Shown here: piece by piece, positions 27,284 to 35,066 of the stretch
How the letters are laid out: each line of letters starts with the position of its first letter
How positions within the stretch are numbered: position 1 is the first letter of the stretch
Source: Sphaerobacteraceae bacterium
GTDB taxonomy: Bacteria; Chloroflexota; Chloroflexia; Thermomicrobiales; Thermomicrobiaceae
Length of the DNA stretch: 64,000 nt
Reading direction: 5' to 3'
Assembly (NCBI GenBank): GCA_007695115.1
Contig: REEK01000101.1
Location: 1 to 64,000 of the forward strand
Notes under the pieces: generated by a model
Told to the model about the DNA's origin: nothing
Databases searched by the model: none
The model's input: only the letters and a program-made list of their open reading frames with translations
Made by a program: the position numbers and the translations under genes

Positions 27284-28334
27284 CCCGTTCAGTTCCCTTT
27301 CCCCTGACACCGGTCGCCCCCCAGCGAACGACACTCGACGCCCAGCTGAGCCCGGCACCAAATGCCACCAGAACCAGATTCATGCCCGGCTGGAGCTTTC
27401 CAGAGTCAGCCGCCTCGGCCAGACAGATCGGCACTGATGCCGCCGACGTGTTGCCATAGCGATCCAGATTGACCCAGACCCGGTCTCGCGGCAGATCGAG
27501 CCGCTTTGCCGCCGCATCGATAATTCGCAGATTTGCCTGGTGCGGGATGAGCCAGTCGATATCGCCCAGACGAAGCCCGGCCCGGTTGACCGCCTCGATG
27601 GCGGTCTCGCCCATCACCCGGACTGAAAAGCGATAGACCTCGTTGCCGTTCATCTTCATGTAGGTACGCTGGAGCTCATCGACGGCCGCATTGCCGGTGC
27701 CGTTCCCGTTACTGCTGATGGTTCGACCATAGAGACCATTGCTGTCGAACCCATCGATATACAGATGCTGGGCTCCACGACCATCCGAGCCGAGCACATT
27801 AGAGAGCACACCCTCTTCGGCGTCACTCGCCTGTAGCACCACCGCGCCGGAGCCATCTCCAAAGAGAATGCAGGTACCCCGGTCGGTGAAATCAATGAAC
27901 CGGGTCAGCGCGTCGGTGCCCACCACGAGAACCGTCTTGTGAACGCCTGTCTGGATAAATTGTGATCCAACGGCGAGGGCGTAGACGAATCCGGAACAGG
28001 CGGCCGCCAGATCGAATGCGGCAGCCCGGTGTGCCCCCAGCTCCGTCTGGAGCAGCGAAGAGGTGGAGGGCATGAACTTGTCCGGTGTAACGGTTGCCAG
28101 CACAATGAGATCGATCTCTGATGGATCGATCCCGGCAACCTCGATTGCCTGTCGTGAAGCACGCGCAGACATCGCCAGCGTGGTGTCAGCTGGCGCTGCA
28201 AGTCGTCGTTCGCGAATACCGGTACGCGACACGATCCACTCGTCAGAGGTCTCCACCATCTGCTCGAGCTCCGCGTTCGTCAGAATCTGCTCGGGAACGT
28301 ACATGCCCCAGCCAGTAATCGCCGCGTTCCGCAC
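27276..28334 (-). CDS. fabH: 3-oxoacyl-ACP synthase III FabH
   Basis: A 352-residue condensing enzyme that starts fatty acid synthesis from acyl-CoA and malonyl-ACP. The catalytic triad is visible: Cys in LAAACSGFVYAL, His in IPHQANLRI, and Asn in VNLDRYGNTSAAS. It is about 25 residues longer than typical FabH because of a C-terminal tail after FGAGLSWASSVVRWG. The GTG start is preceded by AAGGG. It overlaps fabD by 8 bases and follows rpmF, a common order in many bacteria. Confidence 0.94.
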   Translation of the reverse strand: MRNAAITGWGMYVPEQILTNAELEQMVETSDEWIVSRTGIRERRLAAPADTTLAMSARASRQAIEVAGIDPSEIDLIVLATVTPDKFMPSTSSLLQTELGAHRAAAFDLAAACSGFVYALAVGSQFIQTGVHKTVLVVGTDALTRFIDFTDRGTCILFGDGSGAVVLQASDAEEGVLSNVLGSDGRGAQHLYIDGFDSNGLYGRTISSNGNGTGNAAVDELQRTYMKMNGNEVYRFSVRVMGETAIEAVNRAGLRLGDIDWLIPHQANLRIIDAAAKRLDLPRDRVWVNLDRYGNTSAASVPICLAEAADSGKLQPGMNLVLVAFGAGLSWASSVVRWGATGVRGKGTERDG

Positions 28335-28371
28335 CGCTAACGGTACCCTTCACTCGCGTCTGTTCTGCCCA

Positions 28372-28390
28372 CCACAGGCTACGCCTGTGG
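28372..28390 (-). other. hairpin between rpmF and fabH
   Basis: CCACAGGC - TAC - GCCTGTGG, a perfect 8-bp stem in the 80-base gap between rpmF and fabH, with no U tract on the minus strand. It could be an attenuator, an RNA-processing site or a partial terminator that lowers fab expression relative to L32. Confidence 0.35.
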
Positions 28391-28414
28391 GTCATCCGCG
28401 TCGAGAGGACTCGA

Positions 28415-28642
28415 TTACTGCTGCTCTGCGTCGAGTTCTGCGGCGCGCTGTCGACGGACCTGACGGTCCATATCGATAACCTGTCGGCCCTTGTAAGTGC
28501 CACAGTTCTGGCAAACAAAGTGTGTTCGCTTCTTCTCACCACACATCGGGCAAGACATCAGCTGTGGCGTCTTCAGATAATGATGCCGGCGGCGGTTTCC
28601 CTGCCGTGAACGGCTAATTCTCTGTTTTGGATGTGCACCCAT
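28415..28642 (-). CDS. rpmF: 50S ribosomal protein L32
   Basis: A 75-residue ribosomal protein with the L32 pattern: basic N-terminus (HPKQRISRSRQGNRRRHH) followed by a zinc ribbon of two CxxC pairs (CPMCGEKK and CQNCGTYKGR). It retains all four cysteines, so it is the zinc-binding form. Strong ribosome binding site AGGAGAGGA. It lies between yceD and fabH as in most bacteria, coupling ribosome and lipid synthesis. A 15-residue Gln/Glu-rich tail exceeds the usual length. Confidence 0.95.
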   Translation of the reverse strand: MGAHPKQRISRSRQGNRRRHHYLKTPQLMSCPMCGEKKRTHFVCQNCGTYKGRQVIDMDRQVRRQRAAELDAEQQ

Positions 28643-28740
28643 CGGTCGTCTATCCTCTCCTCAGTTCGCTGACTGATCATTTCCAGATTAATCATCAGTT
28701 CGCCGACCAGGCGGCGAACATCGCAATGAACCCGCTCCGG

Positions 28741-29295
28741 CTAGGAATTCCCCCGGGAATCGTCCAGGAGTTTCTCCAGCACGGCCAGGCGTTCATCACC
28801 TGCTTCTTCAGTTGGCGGCTCTTCACCACCACGAAATTCACTGGTGAATCCCGGGCAGTCATCCCCGCAAACAGGCCGAATGGGCAACGTGAGAATCGAC
28901 ACCTGTCTCAACATCTCGGCGAGGTCGAGGCAATGATTGTCATCGATCTCGAACGACTCACCGTCGTCGTCAACCTCCACCAGCATTCCGCTGGCGATGT
29001 CGATCGTCGGGCGAAACTCCGCTTCCACGTCACCGCCGAAGTCGGTGTCGAACTCTTCCAGGCAGCGGACGCACTCAAGTCGGGTACGTCCGGCCAGTGA
29101 GCCGGTCACCAGAATACCATCTGCGATGCGGGTCAGTTTAAGCTGCGCCGTGACATCACGCGCCATCATCGGATCGTCGAGCGGCAAAGCATCCAGCGTC
29201 AATGCATAGACACGCTTGCCACCGACCTGTTCCTTGAGAAGCTGGGCGACGTTCAGAACGGTGTCGTTGTTAATTGGTGTGGGTTCTGTAGCCAC
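28741..29295 (-). CDS. DUF177 (YceD) family protein
   Basis: A 184-residue protein of the YceD/DUF177 family, nearly always coded just before rpmF. The family's core is visible: VTGSLAGRTRLECVRCLEEFDTDFGGDVEAEF with CVRC, then the paired Cys in RPVCGDDCPG near the C-terminus. The role is tied to 23S rRNA or ribosome assembly in some bacteria and plants. Start GTG at 29295 has a strong GGAGAGG site; a longer frame adds 27 residues that lack a ribosome site. Confidence 0.85.
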   Translation of the reverse strand: MATEPTPINNDTVLNVAQLLKEQVGGKRVYALTLDALPLDDPMMARDVTAQLKLTRIADGILVTGSLAGRTRLECVRCLEEFDTDFGGDVEAEFRPTIDIASGMLVEVDDDGESFEIDDNHCLDLAEMLRQVSILTLPIRPVCGDDCPGFTSEFRGGEEPPTEEAGDERLAVLEKLLDDSRGNS

Positions 29296-29350
29296 AGTTC
29301 GCCCCTCTCCATTGTTTACGTGCTGCCATCGCGAGCACATAAACCCGCCA

Positions 29351-29381
29351 AGTATAGCATCATAGACAACGCTCAAGGCAA
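29351..29381 (-). promoter_or_regulatory. possible promoter of the yceD-rpmF-fab operon
   Basis: On the minus strand, TATACT (-10) at 29351-29356 with a weak TTGCCT at 29376-29381 (19-base spacer), about 55 bases before the yceD GTG. The -10 match is good; the -35 is poor. Confidence 0.35.
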
Positions 29382-29512
29382 GGCTGACTCCGGTCGTTCA
29401 TGCGGATAAATCGTTCACGCCAAGCCACACAGGCTCTATATGATTGCATATGGGCACCTTTGTTGATATGTTAATCTGAGTTATCCATTGAATTGAGAAA
29501 GTGAGACCGGAG

Positions 29513-29659
29513 ATGAACGCATTCAGAAGCTTCCTCTACGCACTTGCCAGATTGCTGGGTGATGCCAATGCCGTGAAACGTGGTCGTGTCGGCCGCCGGA
29601 TTGGTCGGCGGGTCGCGGGCCGGGCAACCGGGCGCGGGCTGGGTCGGCTCTTCCGGTAA
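29513..29659 (+). CDS. 48-residue very basic small protein
   Basis: A 48-codon frame: the product starts MNAFRSFLYALARLLGDANA and continues with an Arg/Gly-rich half (KRGRVGRRIGRRVAGRATGR) before ending LGRLFR. It has an amphipathic first half and about 13 Arg or Lys, one of the most basic products in the window. It fits exactly between the divergent yceD promoter and the convergent PIG-V-like gene, whose stop begins at the next base. GC-ending codons resemble neighbouring genes. No clear Shine-Dalgarno sequence is seen (GGAG touches the ATG). I recognise the general pattern from small conserved hypothetical proteins but cannot assign a function. Confidence 0.55.
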   Translation: MNAFRSFLYALARLLGDANAVKRGRVGRRIGRRVAGRATGRGLGRLFR

Positions 29660-30919
29660 TCAGCCAGCCCAGTGGCCGTTCACGAACAGGTAGGTGGTTA
29701 TCGACAGCCCGAACAGCGAGCAGATAACCAGCGCGTAGCGTACTGGCTCGGACTTGATCTTCCCTGCCACGAGAAAGACCGGGAACAGGATCGCCATGTA
29801 TCGGGCCAACGCCAGCGGCGTTCCAGATAAAGCGGGAATCATCGCCCCGGCAAGCACCAGCGCCCCATATGCTGGTTGCACCCGCAGCCAGAGATACACC
29901 CCGGCAATCAGAAACGCGATCAGCAATCCCATATCCATCAGAAAATAGTAGGTGTGCAGCGGGACCACATCACCGGGGTACGGCAAGTACCCCAGTTCCT
30001 GACCGGTGAGGAATCGTCCAAGCTGCTGAAACGGTAGTGGATCGAAGCTCTGCCGGTTCCAGTGTTCCTGGTTCCAGAAATACACCCGGAAATCACCCAG
30101 TCGCAACTGAAGAAACGCCAGATAGGCGAATCCACCCGCCAGCGTCAGCGCGCCACCAGCCCAGGCCTGCAGGTTATCCCGGCGTAGCGCTTGCTGCCGG
30201 AGTAGCTCGATACCAACCGGAATGACCAGCACCACGCCGATGAGCTTGGTCAGTCCAGTAAACGCCCCGAATAACCCGGCCATCAACCACTGGCCACGGC
30301 GGGCATGGTAGAGGGTGGCCGCCATCCCGAAAACCAGGAGCGCCTCTGCATAGAAGACCGAGAAGAAGAACGCGGCCGGAAAGACCAGCAGAAACAGCAG
30401 TGTCCGCCAGGCGATGACATCGGTATAGTCGATCCGCACCAGCTGAAAGATATAGAGCATTGCCCCGAACAGGGCCAGATGTACGACGATCAGACCGGCA
30501 ACGACGTCACCCCACGGGATCACGTATTCGACAATCCGGGCAAGGTAGGGAAACATCGGGAAGAAGGCGATGTTGGACTGGGCATCCGGGTTATAGGCGT
30601 AACCCTCCCGGACAACCGAGAGATACCAGCCGCTATCCCAGTGAACGGAATGCCGCAGCAGCGTGTGCAGCGATTCGTCACCCTCCCAGGGATTACTCAC
30701 CCCGAGCCGGGTCCAGACAACTGAGACCGCCAGCAGCGCCCCACGCCAGACAATCAGCAGCAAGCCGATCATCAGGACATTGAGGAGCGTCAGCGATGGG
30801 GGAGCCGGAGCTGGCTGGCCAGTTGGCTGGATAACCTGGCGGTAGAGTCGTTGCCAGGGCGATTCTGTCTTGTCTGCCCCGGGCTGACCCGTATTTCGTC
30901 CAACCTCGTCAGTCTGCAT
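29660..30919 (-). CDS. PIG-V-like membrane mannosyltransferase
   Basis: A 419-residue polytopic membrane protein with about eight to ten helices. The motif HWDSGWYLSVVREGYAYNP near residue 95 is the hallmark of PIG-V-type glycosyltransferases, whose Asp binds a polyprenyl-phosphate sugar donor. NIAFFPMFPYLARIV follows, another family feature. Bacterial relatives are annotated as mannosyltransferases for lipids, but acceptor and sugar are unknown. Its N-terminal 40 residues are a hydrophilic Pro-rich cytoplasmic tail. No glycan operon is adjacent. Confidence 0.75.
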   Translation of the reverse strand: MQTDEVGRNTGQPGADKTESPWQRLYRQVIQPTGQPAPAPPSLTLLNVLMIGLLLIVWRGALLAVSVVWTRLGVSNPWEGDESLHTLLRHSVHWDSGWYLSVVREGYAYNPDAQSNIAFFPMFPYLARIVEYVIPWGDVVAGLIVVHLALFGAMLYIFQLVRIDYTDVIAWRTLLFLLVFPAAFFFSVFYAEALLVFGMAATLYHARRGQWLMAGLFGAFTGLTKLIGVVLVIPVGIELLRQQALRRDNLQAWAGGALTLAGGFAYLAFLQLRLGDFRVYFWNQEHWNRQSFDPLPFQQLGRFLTGQELGYLPYPGDVVPLHTYYFLMDMGLLIAFLIAGVYLWLRVQPAYGALVLAGAMIPALSGTPLALARYMAILFPVFLVAGKIKSEPVRYALVICSLFGLSITTYLFVNGHWAG

Positions 30920-31098
30920 GCCAGTCCTTGCGCCAGTGCCAACTCGAAGTCATCAACGAATAATTCCTGACCCGCATGGAACCAGAAGCCGCGCCAGGCA
31001 TCAGAATCGCAAATGTTACCTGATTCAACCAGTTGTTCTAACTGTATGGAAGGATGCTACTCGTTTACCGAGGGGGATCTGGAGGGGGATAGCCCAGG

Positions 31099-31476
31099 CT
31101 ACGACAGGTGGCGGTCAATCAAAGCCAGCATATCAGCCACATCGAACGGCTTTCCCAGTGTTTCGCTGTTCAAGGACTGGATGATTTCTGCGTTCGCGCT
31201 GAGGAATGCAGAATCGGCTGAACAGATAATCACGGGTGTTTCACGAATATCGGAGTCAGCCCGGATCGACTGCAGAATCTGAACTCCAAGCGGCTCGCTT
31301 CCCAGAATAATGTCCAGAACAATGAGGTCCGGGGATGAAGATTTAATGACGCGAAGTGCGTCATCCCCCTGCTGGCCGACAACAACCTCACAATCGCGTT
31401 CTTCCTTGAGCAGATACTCCATCATCTCGAGGAAGCCAGGATCATCATTGATAACTGCGATTAACGGCTTGTCCAA
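31099..31476 (-). CDS. stand-alone response regulator receiver protein
   Basis: A 125-residue receiver domain without an output domain. It has the acidic pair (VINDDPGF), the phospho-acceptor Asp in LIVLDIILG, a Ser/Ala in IICSADS at the switch position, and Lys in LGKPFD. TTG start, supported by GGGGG about 8 bases upstream. Such proteins act as phosphate relays or by protein-protein contact. The partner kinase is not coded nearby on the same strand. A large dyad (31530-31568) lies upstream of it. Confidence 0.85.
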   Translation of the reverse strand: MDKPLIAVINDDPGFLEMMEYLLKEERDCEVVVGQQGDDALRVIKSSSPDLIVLDIILGSEPLGVQILQSIRADSDIRETPVIICSADSAFLSANAEIIQSLNSETLGKPFDVADMLALIDRHLS

Positions 31477-31529
31477 TATTTGTCCCCCGATCGCTGGTCT
31501 TACGCCATCATATTCTCAAACCATTGTAG

Positions 31530-31568
31530 CCTCTCTGTAAAGCACAAACCCTGGGCTTTACAGAAAGG
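31530..31568. promoter_or_regulatory. long dyad upstream of the receiver gene
   Basis: CCTCTCTGTAAAGC - 11 bases - GCTTTACAGAAAGG: 10 perfect inner pairs, then one mismatch and three more. It lies between the minus-strand ORF ending at 31612 and the receiver gene starting at 31476. No U tract follows on the minus strand. It could be a terminator for the upstream ORF, an operator, or a structured leader of the receiver mRNA. Confidence 0.5.
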
Positions 31569-31611
31569 CGGGTTCAGAAGGCATCTGCCAATTCAGCGAT
31601 CCGGGCACGGA

Positions 31612-31944
31612 TCAATGCTGCCAGAAACTGTTCTGCGGCTCGAAGCCACCATCTATCTCCGGAGGCTGTTCATTCGATCGAACCGGTGAGGTTCTCATCC
31701 CGCTGAGGTTCGAATCGGGTTGAATCCGGAAGTTGACGGTATGCTCTTCAATTGAGTAGGTAAACGCTGGCTGATCCAGTGACCAGTGTTGCCGGCCTGG
31801 CCTCGGCTGGCTCCAGGCCGCGGGGCTCTCACCGAACTGCTGCTGCACGTAGATCCGGGCATCCAGCGACGTGTGAAAGACTCCCAGAACCAGTGAGTTC
31901 ATCCCGTCGTGTCGGAACAATACATAAACATTCATCACAGACAC
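31612..31944 (-). CDS. hypothetical protein
   Basis: A 110-residue protein starting MSVMNVYVLFRHDGMNSLVLGVF, with a compact alpha/beta N-terminus and a polar, Ser/Pro/Gln-rich C-terminal third that is probably disordered. AGGA lies 5 bases before the GTG; an ATG three codons later is an alternative. There is no signal peptide or membrane helix. I do not recognise the family. The N-terminal pattern (a strand, then a helix in TSLDARIYVQQQF) suggests a small domain predicting time- or position-dependent behaviour is not justified; treat as unknown. Confidence 0.5.
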   Translation of the reverse strand: MSVMNVYVLFRHDGMNSLVLGVFHTSLDARIYVQQQFGESPAAWSQPRPGRQHWSLDQPAFTYSIEEHTVNFRIQPDSNLSGMRTSPVRSNEQPPEIDGGFEPQNSFWQH

Positions 31945-32240
31945 ACCGTTCCTTTTGCGCTACCTTTATTCTTGGGAATGGCGCAAGATGCATCCCTGAA
32001 ATCAGCGCAGACGTAGCCAAAACGGCCCGGGGAAAGATGGCCTATTCCGGCCACGACAGAAAGGTCTCGCGAACTTCCCTGCATGCACTGAAGCGTGCGA
32101 TGGGTATAAAAACCACGCAGGAATGTTGTTCAGACACCCGGATTTCATCAGCTTCGACATGGTATCCATTGCACGCGAAAAGCATCAGCCGCGATCGGTC
32201 AACTGAACGGCTGACAGACTGATATGCTAACGAAAGCTTA
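31945..32240. other. intergenic region before the PhoB-like gene
   Basis: About 300 bases between a minus-strand ORF and the PhoB-like regulator. TATGCT at about 32222-32227 could be a -10 box, but no good -35 box is seen. No gene or strong hairpin was recognised. Confidence 0.35.
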
Positions 32241-33026
32241 ATGCTGTTCAACACATTCGAACGGCGCAGGAAGTACGATCACATCGGGGCGCTGCCATCG
32301 GCGGCAACCTGTCGGAGTTCAGGGTTGGCAAACATATTACTGGTTGAGGATGAGGCCGTCCTTCGGGAAACAATCTCCTATAACCTGACTCGCGCCGGGC
32401 ACGAAGTGCAGGCAGTTGGTGACGGTGAAGCCGCGCTTGGAGCCGTGGATAAGCACCACCCGGATCTGGTTGTGCTCGACGTCATGTTGCCGACGATCGA
32501 CGGCTTCGAAGTCTGCCAGCAGATCCGGCGCACGAGCTCGATCCCGATCCTGATTCTGACCGCCCGTGACGATGAGATCGACCGGATCGTTGGTCTGGAG
32601 ATCGGTGCCGACGACTACCTGACCAAGCCGTTCTCTATGCGGGAACTGGTTGCCCGGGTGAAGGCACTCCTGCGAAGGCGAGTTCTCCTCCAGGACGAGC
32701 TCTCGGCTGGAGATGTACACGCATCGGACATCATCAGTGTCGGTGATCTGGAGATTGATCTCGGCGCGCATCGGGTGAGCGTCGGGGGCACTGAAGTCAG
32801 CCTCAAGCCGCGAGAGTGGGATCTACTCGTGTTTCTGGCGAGGCATCCCGGACAGGTCTGTAGCAGTAATCAGATTCTCCACAACGTCTGGGGCGAGGAT
32901 TTCTTTGGAGACACCCGTACCGTTGCCGTTCATGTTCATGGGCTGCGCGAGAAGCTGGAGATCGGACCGGATGGACGGCGCCACATCGAAACGGTCCGTG
33001 GTGTTGGCTACCGATTCGCGATCTGA
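32241..33026 (+). CDS. OmpR/PhoB family response regulator
   Basis: A 261-residue regulator with a receiver (ILLVEDEAVLRETI; Asp in LVVLDVMLPTIDG; ADDYLTKPFSMREL) and a winged-helix output domain (LKPREWDLLVFLARHPGQVCS through VHVHGLREKLE and VRGVGYRFAI). About 30 N-terminal residues precede the receiver and look unlike coding of a normal regulator. A TTG at 32325 with GGAG 8 bases upstream, giving 233 residues, is the better biological start, although the longer ATG is listed. The sensor kinase gene follows 15 bases later. Confidence 0.9.
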   Translation: MLFNTFERRRKYDHIGALPSAATCRSSGLANILLVEDEAVLRETISYNLTRAGHEVQAVGDGEAALGAVDKHHPDLVVLDVMLPTIDGFEVCQQIRRTSSIPILILTARDDEIDRIVGLEIGADDYLTKPFSMRELVARVKALLRRRVLLQDELSAGDVHASDIISVGDLEIDLGAHRVSVGGTEVSLKPREWDLLVFLARHPGQVCSSNQILHNVWGEDFFGDTRTVAVHVHGLREKLEIGPDGRRHIETVRGVGYRFAI

Positions 33027-33041
33027 TGAGGTGATTTCACC

Positions 33042-34814
33042 GTGAACCGCGCCTACATCCGTCTGGCTAGCGGGTATGTGCTACTGATCGGCGTGGTCTT
33101 CCTGATTCTCGGCATCTATCTGGTGCAGCGCATCAGCGACGCCCAGCACGATGCCTGGATCGATGAGCAACGATCCAGCACGGAAATGCTCGGCTCTGCG
33201 CTGGCGCCAGCGACACGGGCTGGCGATTTCGAACTCTTACAGGATCAGATCGATCAGCTCGGCAACAGCGGTCAGGTCGCGGTAGTCGCACCAGATGGCT
33301 CGCTGCTGGCTGGCGAGCCAGTCCGGAATCCAGACAATCTCTCGAGTGAGCCAGATATCGATACCGCCCTCGCCGGTCAGTCCGGCACGGCCACGTTTAC
33401 CGATCCATCACAGGGACAGACCGCACAGAGTTTCACCGAACCGATCGTGGCAGGCTCCACCCTGTACGGGGCGGTGGTGCGAACGATTCCGGCCAGCGAC
33501 GCTCCGGGAACCTGGACGCCTCTGGTCCAGCTCACCGTATTGCTGCTGGTCGTCTGTGCGGCCGGCATTGCCGCTGTCTCCGCATTCATGCCCAGAATCA
33601 TCACCCATCCGATGGCCGAGCTCACAAGCGTTGCCCGCCGGGTGGCCCATGGCGATCTCGACGCCCGTGCAGACACGGATACCTGGGACGAGCTCGCCGA
33701 GCTCGCCGCCGCATTCAACGAGATGACCGGAGAACTGCGCGATCAGGTCCAGGCAATCGATTTCGAGCGGGCCCGGCTGGAAGCGATCCTCGAACACCTG
33801 AACGACGGTATTCTGATCGTCAACCCGCGGGGGGCCGTGACGCTGATCAACCGTGCGGCCGAAGGGTTGCTCGCAGTCGATCGCCAGCGAGCGCTGATCC
33901 GGACCTACGCCGAGGTGGTCCGGGACCACGAGCTGGTCGGGCTGATTCGCAACTGTCACCGGATCTATGATCCAGAGCTGCCACTACCCAGCCGGTTCAT
34001 CGAGCTCGGCCGGCCCCGTCGTGCAGTTCAGGCCTTCGCCTACCCGATCTCCCAGGGAGATAACCAGCTGGTGATCGTCATCCTCCGGGACATCACCGAG
34101 CTCCGCAAAACCGAGACAGTTCGGCGAGACTTCGTGGCCAACGTATCCCACGATCTGCGGACGCCGATCGCATCGCTCAAAGCACTGGTGGATACCTTGC
34201 TGGCTGGTGCGCTGGAAGACGAGACCGTGGCCCGGGACTTCCTCTCCCGCATGGAAGTCGAAGTCGATGATCTGGCAAGACTGGTGGAAGAGTTGCTGGA
34301 GCTCTCACGTGCTGAATCCCGCCGGATCGAACTGCATCAGATACCGGCAGATATCGGCAACCTGCTTCGCCGGGTGGCTGCCCGCCTGCGACCGCACGCG
34401 GAGCCGAAAACGATCACACTGCAGATTTCAGTGCCGGACGATCTACCACGCGGCTTTATTGATCCGGAACGGATCGAACAGGTACTGGTGAACCTGCTGC
34501 ACAACGCGATCAAGTTCAGTCCGGAATCGAGCGAGATCCGGCTGGGTGCCCGTCTGGATGAGGATGATATCGAGATCTCCGTGAGTGATTCCGGTCCCGG
34601 AATTCCTCCGGATGAGCTCGATCGTGTCTTCGAGCGCTTCTACAAGACCGAGAAATCACGATCAGACACCGGTAGCGGGCTCGGACTGGCGATCGCCCGG
34701 CATCTGGTCCAGCTCCATGGTGGACGGATCTGGGCCGAGAGCGAGCCACGCGGGGGAACTTCGTTCCGCCTCACCATTCCGATCACACCGGACGACTACC
34801 AGAGCCCGGAATAA
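33042..34814 (+). CDS. PhoR-like membrane sensor histidine kinase (HAMP-PAS-HisKA)
   Basis: A 590-residue kinase. The first membrane helix is at about 8-29 and an extracytoplasmic sensor domain runs to about 160. The second helix is at about 163-185, then HAMP (HPMAELTSVARRVAHGDL), PAS (about 245-350), and HisKA with the phospho-His in FVANVSHDLRTPIAS. The HATPase domain has N box (QVLVNLLHNAIKFSP), G1 (VSDSGPGIP), F box (FERFYK) and G2 (GSGLGLAI). GTG start with GAGGTGA upstream. It pairs with the PhoB-like regulator 15 bases earlier. Homology to phosphate sensing is by type only; no pst or phoU genes are present. Confidence 0.93.
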   Translation: MNRAYIRLASGYVLLIGVVFLILGIYLVQRISDAQHDAWIDEQRSSTEMLGSALAPATRAGDFELLQDQIDQLGNSGQVAVVAPDGSLLAGEPVRNPDNLSSEPDIDTALAGQSGTATFTDPSQGQTAQSFTEPIVAGSTLYGAVVRTIPASDAPGTWTPLVQLTVLLLVVCAAGIAAVSAFMPRIITHPMAELTSVARRVAHGDLDARADTDTWDELAELAAAFNEMTGELRDQVQAIDFERARLEAILEHLNDGILIVNPRGAVTLINRAAEGLLAVDRQRALIRTYAEVVRDHELVGLIRNCHRIYDPELPLPSRFIELGRPRRAVQAFAYPISQGDNQLVIVILRDITELRKTETVRRDFVANVSHDLRTPIASLKALVDTLLAGALEDETVARDFLSRMEVEVDDLARLVEELLELSRAESRRIELHQIPADIGNLLRRVAARLRPHAEPKTITLQISVPDDLPRGFIDPERIEQVLVNLLHNAIKFSPESSEIRLGARLDEDDIEISVSDSGPGIPPDELDRVFERFYKTEKSRSDTGSGLGLAIARHLVQLHGGRIWAESEPRGGTSFRLTIPITPDDYQSPE

Positions 34815-35010
34815 CCGTCGCAACATTCCTCTGACAAAGCCGCAACAGGACGTTAATCTTCACCGGCAATTCACGATTCATACTGGATTCAGCGCGCGGG
34901 CGTTCCCTGCCCATCCGGCCCGCGACACCCGAATGTCGGTCAATGGCGATCGGCACGACACCCTGCCAGAGAGTCAGCGCACCCCCTGCCTGTACTCTTC
35001 CTCTTCTGAC

Positions 35011-35036
35011 AGCGGGAACCAGAACCGGTTCCCGCT
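35011..35036 (+). terminator. terminator hairpin after the PhoB/PhoR pair
   Basis: AGCGGGAACC - AGAACC - GGTTCCCGCT, a perfect 10-bp stem about 200 bases beyond the kinase stop, followed a few bases later by CACTTTTC on the plus strand. It lies in the 252-base gap between convergent genes, 31 bases past the cytochrome b stop on the other strand. Confidence 0.5.
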
Positions 35037-35066
35037 GAGCCTCACTTTTCACCTGTCTGGAAATCG

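Noticed and set aside
28372-28390. Rho-independent terminator between rpmF and fabH
   Set aside because: The stem is good but no U tract follows on the transcribed strand, and fabH otherwise lacks an obvious promoter; kept only as an unassigned hairpin.
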